Assembly (NCBI GenBank): GCA_017432405.1
Contig: JAFRJF010000289.1
Span: 1-26,015, forward strand
Direction: 5' to 3'
Length of the DNA: 26,015 bases
DNA from: Clostridia bacterium
GTDB lineage: Bacteria; Bacillota_A; Clostridia; Christensenellales; Aristaeellaceae
Made by a program: the position numbers and the translations under genes. Within the stretch, counting starts at the first letter, position 1, and the number at the start of each line of letters is the position of its first letter. Shown one piece after another: positions 13,480-21,306 of the stretch. The notes under the pieces were generated by a model. That model saw nothing but the letters and a program-made list of their open reading frames with translations. It made no database searches and was not told where the DNA came from.

Positions 13480-14625
13480 ATGAATTACCGCAAACTCGGC
13501 AAGACCGGCCTTCTGGTCAGCGAGGTGGGCTTCGGCGGGGAGTGGCTGGAACGCCACGACGTCGAGCACTCCGTAAACCTCATCCGTCACGCCCACGAAA
13601 AGGGGATCAACATCATCGACTGCTGGATGCCAGACCCCAAGTCCCGGGACATCATCGGCCAGGGCATCGCCGATTGCCGGGACCAGTGGTTCGTGCAGGG
13701 CCACATCGGCTCCACCTGGCAGGGCGGCCAGTACGTGCGCGACCGAAACATGGCGCAGGTCGTGCCCGCCTTCGAGGACCTGCTGGGGCGCATCGGCGGC
13801 GGATACATCGACCTGGGCATGATCCACTACGTGGATTCCGAGGCCGACTGGCAGGCCGCCATGAGCGGTCCCTTCATCGACTACGTCCATGCCCTGCACA
13901 GGGACGGCGTCATCCGCCACATCGGCCTGAGCACCCACAACCCCGTCATGGCCAGGCGCGCGGTGGAGACCGGCTTCGTGGAGATGATACTGTTCAGCAT
14001 CAACCCCGCCTTCGACATGCACCCGGCCACGGAGAACCTGGAGGACCTGCTCTCGGGCAATTTCGACCCTGCCCTCAGCGGCATCGACCCCCAGCGCTCG
14101 GCGCTGTACCGGCTGTGCGAGGAAAGGGACGTGGGCATCACCGTGATGAAGGGCTTCTTCGGCGGCGCGCTGTTCGACGAAAAGCGCTCGCCCTTCGGGG
14201 CCGTATTCACCCCCGCCCAGCTGATCCACTACGCGCTGACCCGGCCCGCGGTGGCCTCGATCCTGTGCGGCTACGACACCGTGGAGCAGATCGACCGGGC
14301 CGTGGCCTACGAGACCGCCTCGCCCGACGAGCGGGATTACGCCTCCGTCATCGCCGCCGCGCCGCTGCACAGCTACAAGGGCCAGTGCACCTACTGCGGC
14401 CACTGCAAGCCCTGTCCGATGGAGATCGACATCGCCATGGTCAACAAGCTCTACGACCTGGCCGTCCAGCAGGACAGTGTGCCCCAGAGCCTGCGGGAGC
14501 ACTATCGCGCCCTCGGCCCCACCGCAGCCGACTGCGTCGGCTGCCGCAGCTGCGAGGCGCGCTGCCCCTTTGAGGTGAAGATCGCCGAGCGGATGGCAAA
14601 GGCCGCCGCGCTGTTCGGGTGCTGA
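13480..14625 (+). CDS. Aldo/keto reductase-like protein with C-terminal 2x[4Fe-4S] ferredoxin domain
   Basis: Cytoplasmic oxidoreductase of unknown substrate. The 381 residues start like the AKR family (MNYRKLGKTGLLVSEVGFGG) and include LGMIHYVDSE with the usual active-site His, then VRHIGLSTHN-like and VASILCGYDTVEQID segments. The C-terminal part holds two CxxCxxCxxxCP clusters: Cys303, 306, 309 and 313, and Cys352, 355, 358 and 362. This is the AKR-ferredoxin fusion common in anaerobic clostridia. Where other AKRs read D-T-A-x-x-Y, this one reads D47-C-W-M-P-D52, so the catalytic Tyr is absent; the Lys position in WFVQGHIG is His75. Chemistry is therefore probably not standard NADPH-linked carbonyl reduction. 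It has AAAGGAG 8 bases before the ATG and may be read from the rsmG transcript. Confidence 0.88.
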   Translation: MNYRKLGKTGLLVSEVGFGGEWLERHDVEHSVNLIRHAHEKGINIIDCWMPDPKSRDIIGQGIADCRDQWFVQGHIGSTWQGGQYVRDRNMAQVVPAFEDLLGRIGGGYIDLGMIHYVDSEADWQAAMSGPFIDYVHALHRDGVIRHIGLSTHNPVMARRAVETGFVEMILFSINPAFDMHPATENLEDLLSGNFDPALSGIDPQRSALYRLCEERDVGITVMKGFFGGALFDEKRSPFGAVFTPAQLIHYALTRPAVASILCGYDTVEQIDRAVAYETASPDERDYASVIAAAPLHSYKGQCTYCGHCKPCPMEIDIAMVNKLYDLAVQQDSVPQSLREHYRALGPTAADCVGCRSCEARCPFEVKIAERMAKAAALFGC

Positions 14626-14649
14626 AAACAGACATAATGCCAATCAAAA

Positions 14650-14672
14650 AGCGGACGCGATTCGCGTCCGCT
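14650..14672. terminator. Bidirectional rho-independent terminator
   Basis: A 10-bp stem (AGCGGACGCG and its complement) with a 3-base loop lies between two converging genes. It has CTTTTGC on the plus side and T5 on the minus side. Confidence 0.85.
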
Positions 14673-14695
14673 CTTTTGCTTGGCTTTCATTCAGA

Positions 14696-15199
14696 TCAGC
14701 AATGGCACCAGTCCAGATAATTCATGCTGCACCAGCCAGACTTGCAGTTCTTCGTCACATAGGCCCAGTTGCCGGAAACCTTGCTCACCAGCAGGTGCCG
14801 GGTGCCGTGGGCGAAGCTGCCCTTGATGCCGTAGCAGGTGCCGGGACCCTTGCGGATGTTCAGGCCGGTGGACGCGGTGTCCACGTCGGCATAGGCGCCA
14901 GCCTTGACGTACTTCTTGGAGACCCAGCCGGTGGTGCCGCCGAAGGTCCTTACCTTGTACCAGCTGCCGGACTTGCGGATCAGCTTGAGGGGCTTGCCGT
15001 TGCTCAGCGAGGTGATGATCCTGTAGCCGGTGCCGGGGCCCGTGCGCAGGTACAGGCGGCCGCCGTTGGTATGGACCCGGTAAACCTTCGCATAATCGCA
15101 ATCACAGGAATTGGAGGAGACTTCCTCCGCCACAGACACCGCGGGGATCGCCGCCACAAGCAGCATCACCGCCAGGAGAACCGCGAGAATTCTCTTCAT
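14696..15199 (-). CDS. Secreted protein with two bacterial SH3 domains
   Basis: The 167 residues begin with a signal peptide (MKRILAVLLAVMLLVAAIPAVSVA, cleavage predicted after about residue 24). Two SH3b domains follow at about 38-98 and 105-165, each with the LxLRxGPGxxY-type motif (GRLYLRTGPGTGYR, TGLNIRKGPGTCYG). SH3b domains bind cell-wall peptides, so a wall-associated role is likely, but there is no catalytic domain. It is cysteine-rich for an exported protein: CDC near the new N-terminus and several Cys in the second domain (up to WCHC at the end), so disulfides are possible. The ATG at 15199 has GGAGG 8 bases upstream. Confidence 0.9.
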   Translation of the reverse strand: MKRILAVLLAVMLLVAAIPAVSVAEEVSSNSCDCDYAKVYRVHTNGGRLYLRTGPGTGYRIITSLSNGKPLKLIRKSGSWYKVRTFGGTTGWVSKKYVKAGAYADVDTASTGLNIRKGPGTCYGIKGSFAHGTRHLLVSKVSGNWAYVTKNCKSGWCSMNYLDWCHC

Positions 15200-15322
15200 G
15201 TTGATATCCTCCCCATAAATTCTTGCCGCATCCGGAGCGCCCGCGTCGACCTGGGCCAACGGGTCGCAGGCATTTCCCTTTTCTTTTATGCGCTGCCCGC
15301 CCGGATTATGGTCGTTGGTAAT

Positions 15323-15328
15323 ATTATA
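15323..15328 (-). promoter_or_regulatory. Possible -10 box of the SH3 protein gene
   Basis: A perfect TATAAT on the minus strand lies in an AT-rich patch 124 bases before the start. No good -35 lies at standard spacing; TTGTAA is 22 bases away. If used, the leader would be about 115 bases long. Confidence 0.35.
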
Positions 15329-15405
15329 CATCAAAAAATTGGAAAATATGTTACAACTTTGTCGCATTATTGTCAAATTTTATAAAGCTTTTACAACACC
15401 CATCA

Positions 15406-17796
15406 TCAATCGCGTTCCGCCCATCCCCTGCGCCTTCCCCGCTGCCGGTCGTGGCACACATCGCAGACGCGATAGGGCCAGTTCCAGGGCAGCGGCGCCT
15501 TGCAGGAGGGGCAGGTGCGCTGCTGGAGCTTCTGGGTGGAGAGGATGTGGATGATGCCCTCGGAGATCAGCCCCTTGCGGCGCTGGATCTCCTCCAGCAC
15601 GCCGTCCGGGTCCTCCAGGAACAGCCGGGCATAGTTATAGTAGAGGTCGCAGCGCCGGTAGTCGGCCTCGAGGCCGTCCAGCATGGCGGTGGTGCAGTCC
15701 TCCGGCTCCGGGGGCCAGGGCAGCTCCGCTTCCACCTCGATGTGCTCGCGATTGCACTCGGCGCGGTACATGGCCTTCCAGCGAGCCAGCAGGTCCGGGT
15801 CGGTCTCGTCGAAGGGGATGCACAGGAAGCGATAGAGCAGCGCCTTGTCGGTCTTCGGCGTCTCCATCATGGCCGCCAGCGCCGCCATGCGCTCGGTGGA
15901 CGCCTTGGAGAAGCAGCCCTTGTCCTTCATGGCCAGCCACTGGTTGATGATCTGGCTCAGCGGCAGCGGCAGGCCCAGCAGCGACTCCGGGAAGCTGATG
16001 ACCGCCTCGGTCAGCGCGTACAGCGGCTTGTTCAGCGCCTGGGCCACGATGCCCTTGAAGCCGTAGGCGTTCACATAGCCCACGTCGTACTGGCCGTAGC
16101 GTCCGGCGCGACCGGCGATCTGCTTGATCTCGGCGTCGGTCAGGGGCCGGGTGATGTCGCCGTCGAACTTCTCCGACTCCAGGAACACCACCCGCTGGAT
16201 GGGCAGGTTCATGCCCATGGCGATGGCGTCGGTGGACACCACCACCTGGGTATCCCCCTCGTGGAAGCGCTCGGCCTGGTCCCTTCGCACGTCCGGCGGC
16301 AGCGCGCCGTAGATCAGCGACACCCGCCAGCCCTGGCGCTTCAGCTCCGCCGCCACGGCGTGGACCCGCGCCTTCGAGAACACGATCAGCGCGTCCCCCT
16401 TGCGCACCGACGCCGGGAAGCGAAAGCCCTCCTTCTCCGCCACCAGCGGCACCATGCGCCGGTGGCGCACGATCTCCAATTCGTCGCCGCACTCCTCGAT
16501 GATCCGCTTCAGCAGCCCCTCGGCGTCCGGCGAGGCGCAGGCGTGGATCTCGTCGGCGCACAGGCCCAGTATCGCCGCGGTCCAGGCGCCGCCACGGTCC
16601 CGGTCGGCGATCATCTGGCACTCGTCGATCACCGCCACGTCGTAGCGCGCCTTCAGGTCGGCCATCTCCACCGTAGAGGACTGGACCCGGCTGTCGGGCA
16701 CCCGGATCTGCTCCTCGCCGGTCACCAGAGAGCAGGGCGTGCCGTCCCGGTTCAGGGTCTCGAACTGCTCCGCGGCCAGCAGCCGCAGGGGCCCAAGGTA
16801 GATGCCGTTGCGGGCGTAGCGCAGCCGCTGGACCCCCTCGTAGGTCTTGCCGGAGTTGGTGGGGCCCAGGTGCAATATGAATTTGCGGCGCATCTGTCGG
16901 GCCAGCGGGTACAGGTCCCGGTAGTGCTCCGGCACAGCGTTCAAAAGCGCCGAGCGCAGCTTCTTCGCCCTGCCGAAGGTGGCGTCCGCCTGCCTTTGCA
17001 GCTGGCGCACCGAGGGGTTGGCCGACAGCAGCCGCTGGATGCGCTCCCGGGGCCAGCGCTGGCGCATGCGGGCGCAGATGGCGACCTTCGCCTGCTGGAT
17101 ATCCCGCTTCAGCGCCTCGGACACCGTGCCGCCGTCCGGGGTGCGCAGCTGCCCGCAGGCCGCCAGCTCGGGGTGGTCGCGGTACAGCGCGCCCCGCAGC
17201 GCCCCGGTCAGCGACTTCGGCCGCCAGGCCCGCTCCAGCACGTCCACGCTCAGGCCCTTGTTGAAGGGGCCCTCCATCAGCCAGGGCACCACGTCCGCCA
17301 CTGAGGGATCGGTCACCAGCCGGGACAGGTCCGCCTTCAGCAGATAGCGCTCCACCCTGTCGCTGGACTGGTCCGCCAGGCGCTTCACCTGGCCCTCCAG
17401 CAGCTTGCGGGGAGCCTGCTGCTTCACAAGGCGCAGCGCCGTGCGCGCCTTCTTCAGGTTCACATGGCTGCGGTCCACCGAGCGCAGGAAGGCCAGGTCC
17501 ACGGGATTGCCGTCCCGGAGCTCCTGGGCGATCATTGGGGCGAGGCGCTCGAACTCCGCCGCGTAGCGCTCCTGTCCCGGCTCGCCCCGCAGCAGCGCCT
17601 GGTAGACCTCGTCCCCCTTGCGGACGTGGTACAGCGCGTTGCCGAAGGCCTTGCCCCGGTAGTAGGCCTCCGCCTCCTCCGCGCTCATGCCCCGGGTGAT
17701 TCCCCTCACCTTGTTCAGCGCACGCTGGTACAGGTAGTCCTCCCGCTCCGGCAGGATCGCCTGGATATACGCCCGCAGCGCCGCTTCTCTGTCCAT
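15406..17796 (-). CDS. Suv3-like DExH-type RNA helicase with C-terminal zinc-binding tail
   Basis: Predicted ATP-dependent RNA helicase resembling mitochondrial Suv3/SUPV3L1, which unwinds RNA for the degradosome. From the ATG at 17796 it has 796 residues. An N-terminal helical region of about 300 residues is followed by Walker A GPTNSGKT (311-318), the unusual DEXH box DECQ (391-394), then VSTDAIAMGMNLP and QIAGRAGRYG (559-568), all close to Suv3. The last 40 residues carry CPSC and CDVC, a likely zinc ribbon, followed by an Arg-rich end. An in-frame TTG at 17832 would lie about at the predicted transcription start, and AAGGCGG precedes the ATG, so I prefer the ATG. Its role in bacterial RNA decay is inferred from the family. 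Confidence 0.9.
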   Translation of the reverse strand: MDREAALRAYIQAILPEREDYLYQRALNKVRGITRGMSAEEAEAYYRGKAFGNALYHVRKGDEVYQALLRGEPGQERYAAEFERLAPMIAQELRDGNPVDLAFLRSVDRSHVNLKKARTALRLVKQQAPRKLLEGQVKRLADQSSDRVERYLLKADLSRLVTDPSVADVVPWLMEGPFNKGLSVDVLERAWRPKSLTGALRGALYRDHPELAACGQLRTPDGGTVSEALKRDIQQAKVAICARMRQRWPRERIQRLLSANPSVRQLQRQADATFGRAKKLRSALLNAVPEHYRDLYPLARQMRRKFILHLGPTNSGKTYEGVQRLRYARNGIYLGPLRLLAAEQFETLNRDGTPCSLVTGEEQIRVPDSRVQSSTVEMADLKARYDVAVIDECQMIADRDRGGAWTAAILGLCADEIHACASPDAEGLLKRIIEECGDELEIVRHRRMVPLVAEKEGFRFPASVRKGDALIVFSKARVHAVAAELKRQGWRVSLIYGALPPDVRRDQAERFHEGDTQVVVSTDAIAMGMNLPIQRVVFLESEKFDGDITRPLTDAEIKQIAGRAGRYGQYDVGYVNAYGFKGIVAQALNKPLYALTEAVISFPESLLGLPLPLSQIINQWLAMKDKGCFSKASTERMAALAAMMETPKTDKALLYRFLCIPFDETDPDLLARWKAMYRAECNREHIEVEAELPWPPEPEDCTTAMLDGLEADYRRCDLYYNYARLFLEDPDGVLEEIQRRKGLISEGIIHILSTQKLQQRTCPSCKAPLPWNWPYRVCDVCHDRQRGRRRGWAERD

Positions 17797-17837
17797 ATGC
17801 CGTACCGCCTTCCCGGCGCGGATGCGCGCCAAGTGTT

Positions 17838-17866
17838 ATTCTACCATAAATGCCCAAAAAAGGGAA
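17838..17866 (-). promoter_or_regulatory. Predicted promoter of the Suv3-like helicase
   Basis: TTCCCT (17866-17861) and TAGAAT (17843-17838) on the minus strand are 17 bases apart. The region upstream (about 17900-17990) is distinctly AT-rich and contains TATAAGCCT twice. A weak stem (CCCCG/CGGGG, about 17869-17884) with T6 downstream may end the araC-type transcript. Confidence 0.4.
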
Positions 17867-18009
17867 TCACCCCGCCGATCCGGGGCAGAATGGGGCAGCT
17901 TTATATTTGCCCTTATATATCTCTATATAAGCCTCTTTATAAGCCTGCCACATATGCCACAGAGTTATTTTCATTCAGCGTCAACCCGGTAAGGAGCAAT
18001 GCCGCGCCG

Positions 18010-18873
18010 CTACCGGCTGTCCTGTTCCCTCTGCCCCTTCCTGTACTCCCTGGGCGAACACCCCATATGCCGGTGGAAGGCGGCGGAAAAGTGCTCGATG
18101 GAGGAATAGCCGGAGCGCTCGGCGATCTCTGTGACGGACAGGTCGGTGCCGGTGAGCAGCTGGGAAGCCGCCGCCATGCGGGCGTCGGTCAGCTTCTGGG
18201 AAAAGGTCTTGCCAAAGTTGTCCCGCAGCAGCCGCTGGGTCTGGCGCTGGCTCAGGTTCAAAAGGCTGGCCAGGTCCGAAAGCGTCAGCGTGCGGTGGCG
18301 GTAGAAGAAGGCGTCCTCGACGATGGGCATCAGCCCCGCCCGGGTCAGCGCCGGCACGCGGACGCGCACGGGCGCTGGCCCGGTCTCCATGCGGTACATG
18401 CGCATCAGCAGCACGATGATCTGCCGCAGCAGCGCCTCCGCCATCTCCCGCGCCCCCGGCCTGGGGTCGCGACCCTCCTCCACCAGCTTCTCCAGCAGCG
18501 GGTACACCCGCCCGCCGTCCTCGCCCATCCAGAAGTGGGTCCGGGCAAAGCGGAAGAACGGGTCCTCCGTCGCCCGCGCCGCCAGCTCGCAGTTCAGGTA
18601 TAGGCAGTATTCGACGATGGGGCTGCGGGGGTCCGAGCGCTGGGCGTGCTCGACCCCCGGCCCGGTGACGTACAGCGTATCAGGCCCTACGCCCCGTGTC
18701 CTGCCGTCGATGGTCACGTCGCCCTGACCGCTGCGGGTGTAATGGATCTCATAGCTTGTGTTCGAATGCCTGTGCGCCGCGATGACCGCCGGCAGCTGCT
18801 CGATGCGCACGTGCACCGGCGCGACGTGCAGGCACCCCAGCTCAAAGCCGAAGGAAAATTCGTAGGTTTCCAT
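18010..18873 (-). CDS. AraC-family transcriptional regulator
   Basis: Ligand-responsive DNA-binding protein, probably activating the divergent sugar genes. An N-terminal cupin-like sensor (about 1-140, with HRHSNTSYEIHYTRSGQGDV) is followed by a helical linker. The C-terminal pair of helix-turn-helix motifs (about 190-285) has LTLSDLASLLNLSQRQTQRLLRDNFG and DLSVTEIAERSGYSSIEHFSAAFHRHMGCSPREYR, the latter a textbook AraC signature. I use the ATG at 18873 (AGGA 6 bases upstream); an ATG two codons earlier (18879) is also possible. Both lie in or next to a heptanucleotide repeat that supplies the ribosome binding sites. Position and orientation relative to the zinc dehydrogenase suggest a regulator of that locus. 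Confidence 0.93.
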   Translation of the reverse strand: METYEFSFGFELGCLHVAPVHVRIEQLPAVIAAHRHSNTSYEIHYTRSGQGDVTIDGRTRGVGPDTLYVTGPGVEHAQRSDPRSPIVEYCLYLNCELAARATEDPFFRFARTHFWMGEDGGRVYPLLEKLVEEGRDPRPGAREMAEALLRQIIVLLMRMYRMETGPAPVRVRVPALTRAGLMPIVEDAFFYRHRTLTLSDLASLLNLSQRQTQRLLRDNFGKTFSQKLTDARMAAASQLLTGTDLSVTEIAERSGYSSIEHFSAAFHRHMGCSPREYRKGQREQDSR

Positions 18874-18875
18874 AT

Positions 18876-18896
18876 TCATTCCTCATTCCTCATTCC
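18876..18896. repeat. Heptanucleotide repeat (GGAATGA x3, minus strand) overlapping the AraC-type start
   Basis: Three perfect copies read GGAATGA on the minus strand. Each copy supplies an AGGA-like ribosome binding element and an ATG, so the initiation region of the regulator is made of the repeat. Copy-number change would alter spacing or start choice. Confidence 0.85.
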
Positions 18897-18897
18897 T

Positions 18898-18903
18898 ATT
18901 ATA
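18898..18903 (-). promoter_or_regulatory. -10 box of the AraC-type regulator gene
   Basis: A perfect TATAAT on the minus strand, 24 bases before the start codon. No good -35 is seen at standard spacing. The leader would be very short and lie mostly in the heptanucleotide repeat. Confidence 0.5.
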
Positions 18904-18918
18904 TCCCACACTTACACC

Positions 18919-18970
18919 AAACGGACATCCACCTTCGTCAAAACGACATATTTAACATAAAAACGTCGGG
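18919..18970. promoter_or_regulatory. Three AAACG direct repeats in the divergent region (candidate AraC-type binding sites)
   Basis: AAACGGACAT begins at 18919, AAACGACATA at 18941 and AAACGTCGGG at 18961. The spacings of 22 and 20 bases are about two helical turns, as in half-site arrays of AraC-family proteins. They lie between the start of the regulator and that of the zinc dehydrogenase. Confidence 0.5.
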
Positions 18971-19001
18971 TTTTTCTCTAACCCAATGGCGCGGAATTTG
19001 T

Positions 19002-19007
19002 TATACT
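19002..19007 (+). promoter_or_regulatory. Probable -10 box of the zinc dehydrogenase gene
   Basis: TATACT, 39 bases before the start codon, with no recognisable -35 at 16-18 bases. A poor -35 just after the AAACG repeats fits activator-dependent transcription. A TTGTTA / TAAAAT pair (18998-19026) looks better by consensus but would start transcription on top of the ribosome binding site. Confidence 0.35.
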
Positions 19008-19045
19008 CTTATTATCGAGATAAAATACACAGGGAGGCTTTCATC

Positions 19046-20107
19046 ATGGATAAAAAGATTCTTGGCGCCATTCTTCCGGGCAACAGCACCGTCGAGCTGA
19101 AGGAGTTTGAGATTCCCAAGCCGGGCCACGGCCAGGTGTTGGTGAAGACCAAGGCTTCCACCATCTGCGGCTCGGACATTCGCTGCATCTACCGCGCCCA
19201 CGTGGGCAAGGGCCCCGAGGGCTACCAGCCCGGCATGATCGCCGGCCACGAGCCCTGCGGCATCATCGTCGAAGAGGGCGAGGGCCTGAAGCGCTTCAAG
19301 AAGGGCGACAGGGTCATCGTGTACCACATCTCCGGCTGCGGCGTGTGCTACGACTGCCGGCGCGGCTACTACATCTCCTGCAAGAGCCCCTACCGCGCGG
19401 CCTACGGCTGGCAGCGAAACGGCGGCATGGCCCCCTACATGCTCTGCGACGAGAAGGACCTGATCGCCCTGCCCGACGAGCTGACCTATGAGGACGGCGC
19501 GCAGGTGGCCTGCGGCTTCGGCACCTGTTACGAGGCCCTGATGAAGATCGGCGTCTCCGGCAACGACCGGGTGCTGGTCACCGGCCTGGGCCCGGTGGGC
19601 CTGGCCACGCTGATGCTGGCGAAGGCCATGGGCTGCGACACCACCATCGGCTGCGACGTGAACGAGGACCGCATGAAGCTGGCCAAGGACCTGGGCCTGG
19701 CGGACTACGTGTTCAACAGCGCCAACGTCGAGGAATGCGAGAAGAAGATCATGGAGGTCACCCAGGGCTACGGCTGCGAGCGGGCCATCGACTGCTCCGC
19801 CAACAACTCCGCCCGGGCGATGGCGATCCGCTGCACCCGCGAGTGGGGCAAGATGGCCATGGTCGGCGAGGGCAACGACGTGACCTTCAACCCCTCCCCC
19901 GACATCATGCACGGCCAGAAGAGCATCTACGGCAGCTGGGTCACGTCCCTGTGGCGCATGGAGGAGCTGGTGGAGCACCTGGTGCGCTGGGGCATCCATC
20001 CCGACAAGCTGATCACCCACCGCTTCGAGCTGAAGGACGTGGCTGAGGCCTACCGCCTGATGGCCAGCGGCCAGTGCGGCAAGGTCGCCATCGTGTACCC
20101 CGACTAA
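19046..20107 (+). CDS. Zinc-dependent medium-chain dehydrogenase (alcohol/polyol type)
   Basis: NAD(P)-dependent oxidation of an alcohol or polyol, substrate unknown. The 353 residues have a GroES-like N-terminal domain with catalytic zinc ligands Cys41 (TICGSD) and the GHE motif at 67-69. The structural-zinc set is Cys98, 101, 104 and 112 (GCGVCYDCRRGYYISC), and GLGPVG (180-185) is the Rossmann nucleotide-binding motif. Sorbitol/L-iditol- or threonine-type dehydrogenases are the nearest familiar relatives; the context of a sugar importer favours a sugar alcohol or sugar derivative. The ATG at 19046 has GGGAGG 8 bases upstream. It opens the carbohydrate locus, divergent from the AraC-type gene. 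Confidence 0.93.
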   Translation: MDKKILGAILPGNSTVELKEFEIPKPGHGQVLVKTKASTICGSDIRCIYRAHVGKGPEGYQPGMIAGHEPCGIIVEEGEGLKRFKKGDRVIVYHISGCGVCYDCRRGYYISCKSPYRAAYGWQRNGGMAPYMLCDEKDLIALPDELTYEDGAQVACGFGTCYEALMKIGVSGNDRVLVTGLGPVGLATLMLAKAMGCDTTIGCDVNEDRMKLAKDLGLADYVFNSANVEECEKKIMEVTQGYGCERAIDCSANNSARAMAIRCTREWGKMAMVGEGNDVTFNPSPDIMHGQKSIYGSWVTSLWRMEELVEHLVRWGIHPDKLITHRFELKDVAEAYRLMASGQCGKVAIVYPD

Positions 20108-20114
20108 ACATCCC

Positions 20115-20225
20115 TTGGAGGATTTGAATTAGGAATTGATGTGGAAATCCTTCGGATTTCATTTATTGAAACAATGAAGCTTCCTCCTTCAATAAAAACA
20201 AATCCGTCAGGATTTGCTCCTCCAA
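20115..20225. repeat. Folded intergenic element with 8-base terminal inverted repeats (MITE-like)
   Basis: TTGGAGGA (20115-20122) is the exact complement of TCCTCCAA (20218-20225). In between are three further stems: GAAATCC-TTC-GGATTTC (20144-20160); TTTATTGAA with TTCAATAAA (20162-20196) around the palindrome GAAGCTTC; and CAAATCC-GTCA-GGATTTG (20199-20216). It is much more AT-rich than its surroundings. It separates the dehydrogenase from the aldo/keto reductase and is flanked by heptamer-like AATTAGG and CATTCCT sequences. It has no coding capacity. Confidence 0.65.
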
Positions 20226-20268
20226 TCCTCATTCCTCATTGATCGACAACCAATCGGAGGGAAAAACA

Positions 20269-21273
20269 ATGATCGATCCCAAGATTGTACCGGTATTTAC
20301 GCTTAACGACGGCGGCGTCATCCCCTGCATCGGCATGGGCACCTTCGGCTCGGACCGGGTGACCCCCGACGAGGTGGCCCAGGCCGTGGCCGGCGGCATC
20401 CGCGTGGGCTACCGGCTGTTCGACTGCGCCGCCTGCTACGGCAACGAGGACAAGATCGGCGTCGAGTTCAGGCGGGCCCTTGACGAGGGCGTGGTGAAGC
20501 GTGAGGAGCTGTTCATCATGTCCAAGGTGTGGAACGACATGCACCGCCGCGTGGCCGAGTCCTGCAAAAAGACCATCGCGGATCTTCAGTGCGACTATCT
20601 GGACATGCTGTTCATCCACTGGCCCTTCCCGAACTACCACGCCCCCTTCTGCGACGTGGATTCCCGCAACCCCGACTCGAAGCCCTTCTCGGTGGCGGAG
20701 TTCCTGGACACCTACCGCCAGATCGAGGCGCTGGTGGACGAGGGCCTGGTGAAGCACATCGGCATTTCCAACATGACCATCCCGAAGCTGGACGCCGTTC
20801 TTCCCAAGCTGCGCATCAAGCCCGCGGCCTGCGAATCGGAGCTGCACCCCTGCTTCCAGCAGCAGGCGCTGTTCGACTACCTGAAGGCGCGGGACATACT
20901 GAACGTGGGCTACATGCCCCTGGGCTCCCCCCGCCGCCCCGAGCGCGACATACTGCCCGAGGACATCGCCGACATGCAGATGCCCGAGCTGGTTGAGATC
21001 GCGAAGGCCCACGGCTGCCACCCCGCCATCATCTGCCTGAAGTGGGCGCTGCAGCGGGGCCAGCTGCCGATCCCCTTCTCGGTGCACAACTACGAGGCCA
21101 ACCTGCGCGCCGCCGTCACCGAGAAGCTGACCGACGAAGAGATGGCCACCATCGCCACGCTGGAGCGGAACAACCGCCTGGTGAAGGGCCAGGTGTTCCT
21201 GTGGCCCGGCGCCAACGACTGGCACGACCTGTGGGACGAGGACGGCGTGATCGTCAGCTGCACGGATTGCTGA
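20269..21273 (+). CDS. Aldo/keto reductase
   Basis: NAD(P)H-dependent carbonyl reductase of the AKR superfamily, substrate unknown. The 334 residues carry the full catalytic tetrad: Asp52 and Tyr57 (FDCAACYGNE), Lys86 (IMSKVW) and His117 (FIHWPF). KHIGISNM and PIPFSVHN sit where AKRs have their cofactor-binding VSNF and IPKS-like segments. The ATG at 20269 has GGAGGG 8 bases upstream. It lies between the zinc dehydrogenase and the importer genes, and may share the dehydrogenase transcript because I see no promoter in the gap. Together the two enzymes could interconvert an imported sugar or polyol. Confidence 0.93.
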   Translation: MIDPKIVPVFTLNDGGVIPCIGMGTFGSDRVTPDEVAQAVAGGIRVGYRLFDCAACYGNEDKIGVEFRRALDEGVVKREELFIMSKVWNDMHRRVAESCKKTIADLQCDYLDMLFIHWPFPNYHAPFCDVDSRNPDSKPFSVAEFLDTYRQIEALVDEGLVKHIGISNMTIPKLDAVLPKLRIKPAACESELHPCFQQQALFDYLKARDILNVGYMPLGSPRRPERDILPEDIADMQMPELVEIAKAHGCHPAIICLKWALQRGQLPIPFSVHNYEANLRAAVTEKLTDEEMATIATLERNNRLVKGQVFLWPGANDWHDLWDEDGVIVSCTDC

Positions 21274-21306
21274 TTTTTGACAATTGCACAGATTGCTAAA
21301 ATCAGA

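Noticed and set aside
18986..19045. Twenty-residue N-terminal extension of the zinc dehydrogenase
   Set aside because: It would overlap the predicted promoter and ribosome binding site; the ATG at 19046 has GGGAGG and begins the conserved domain.
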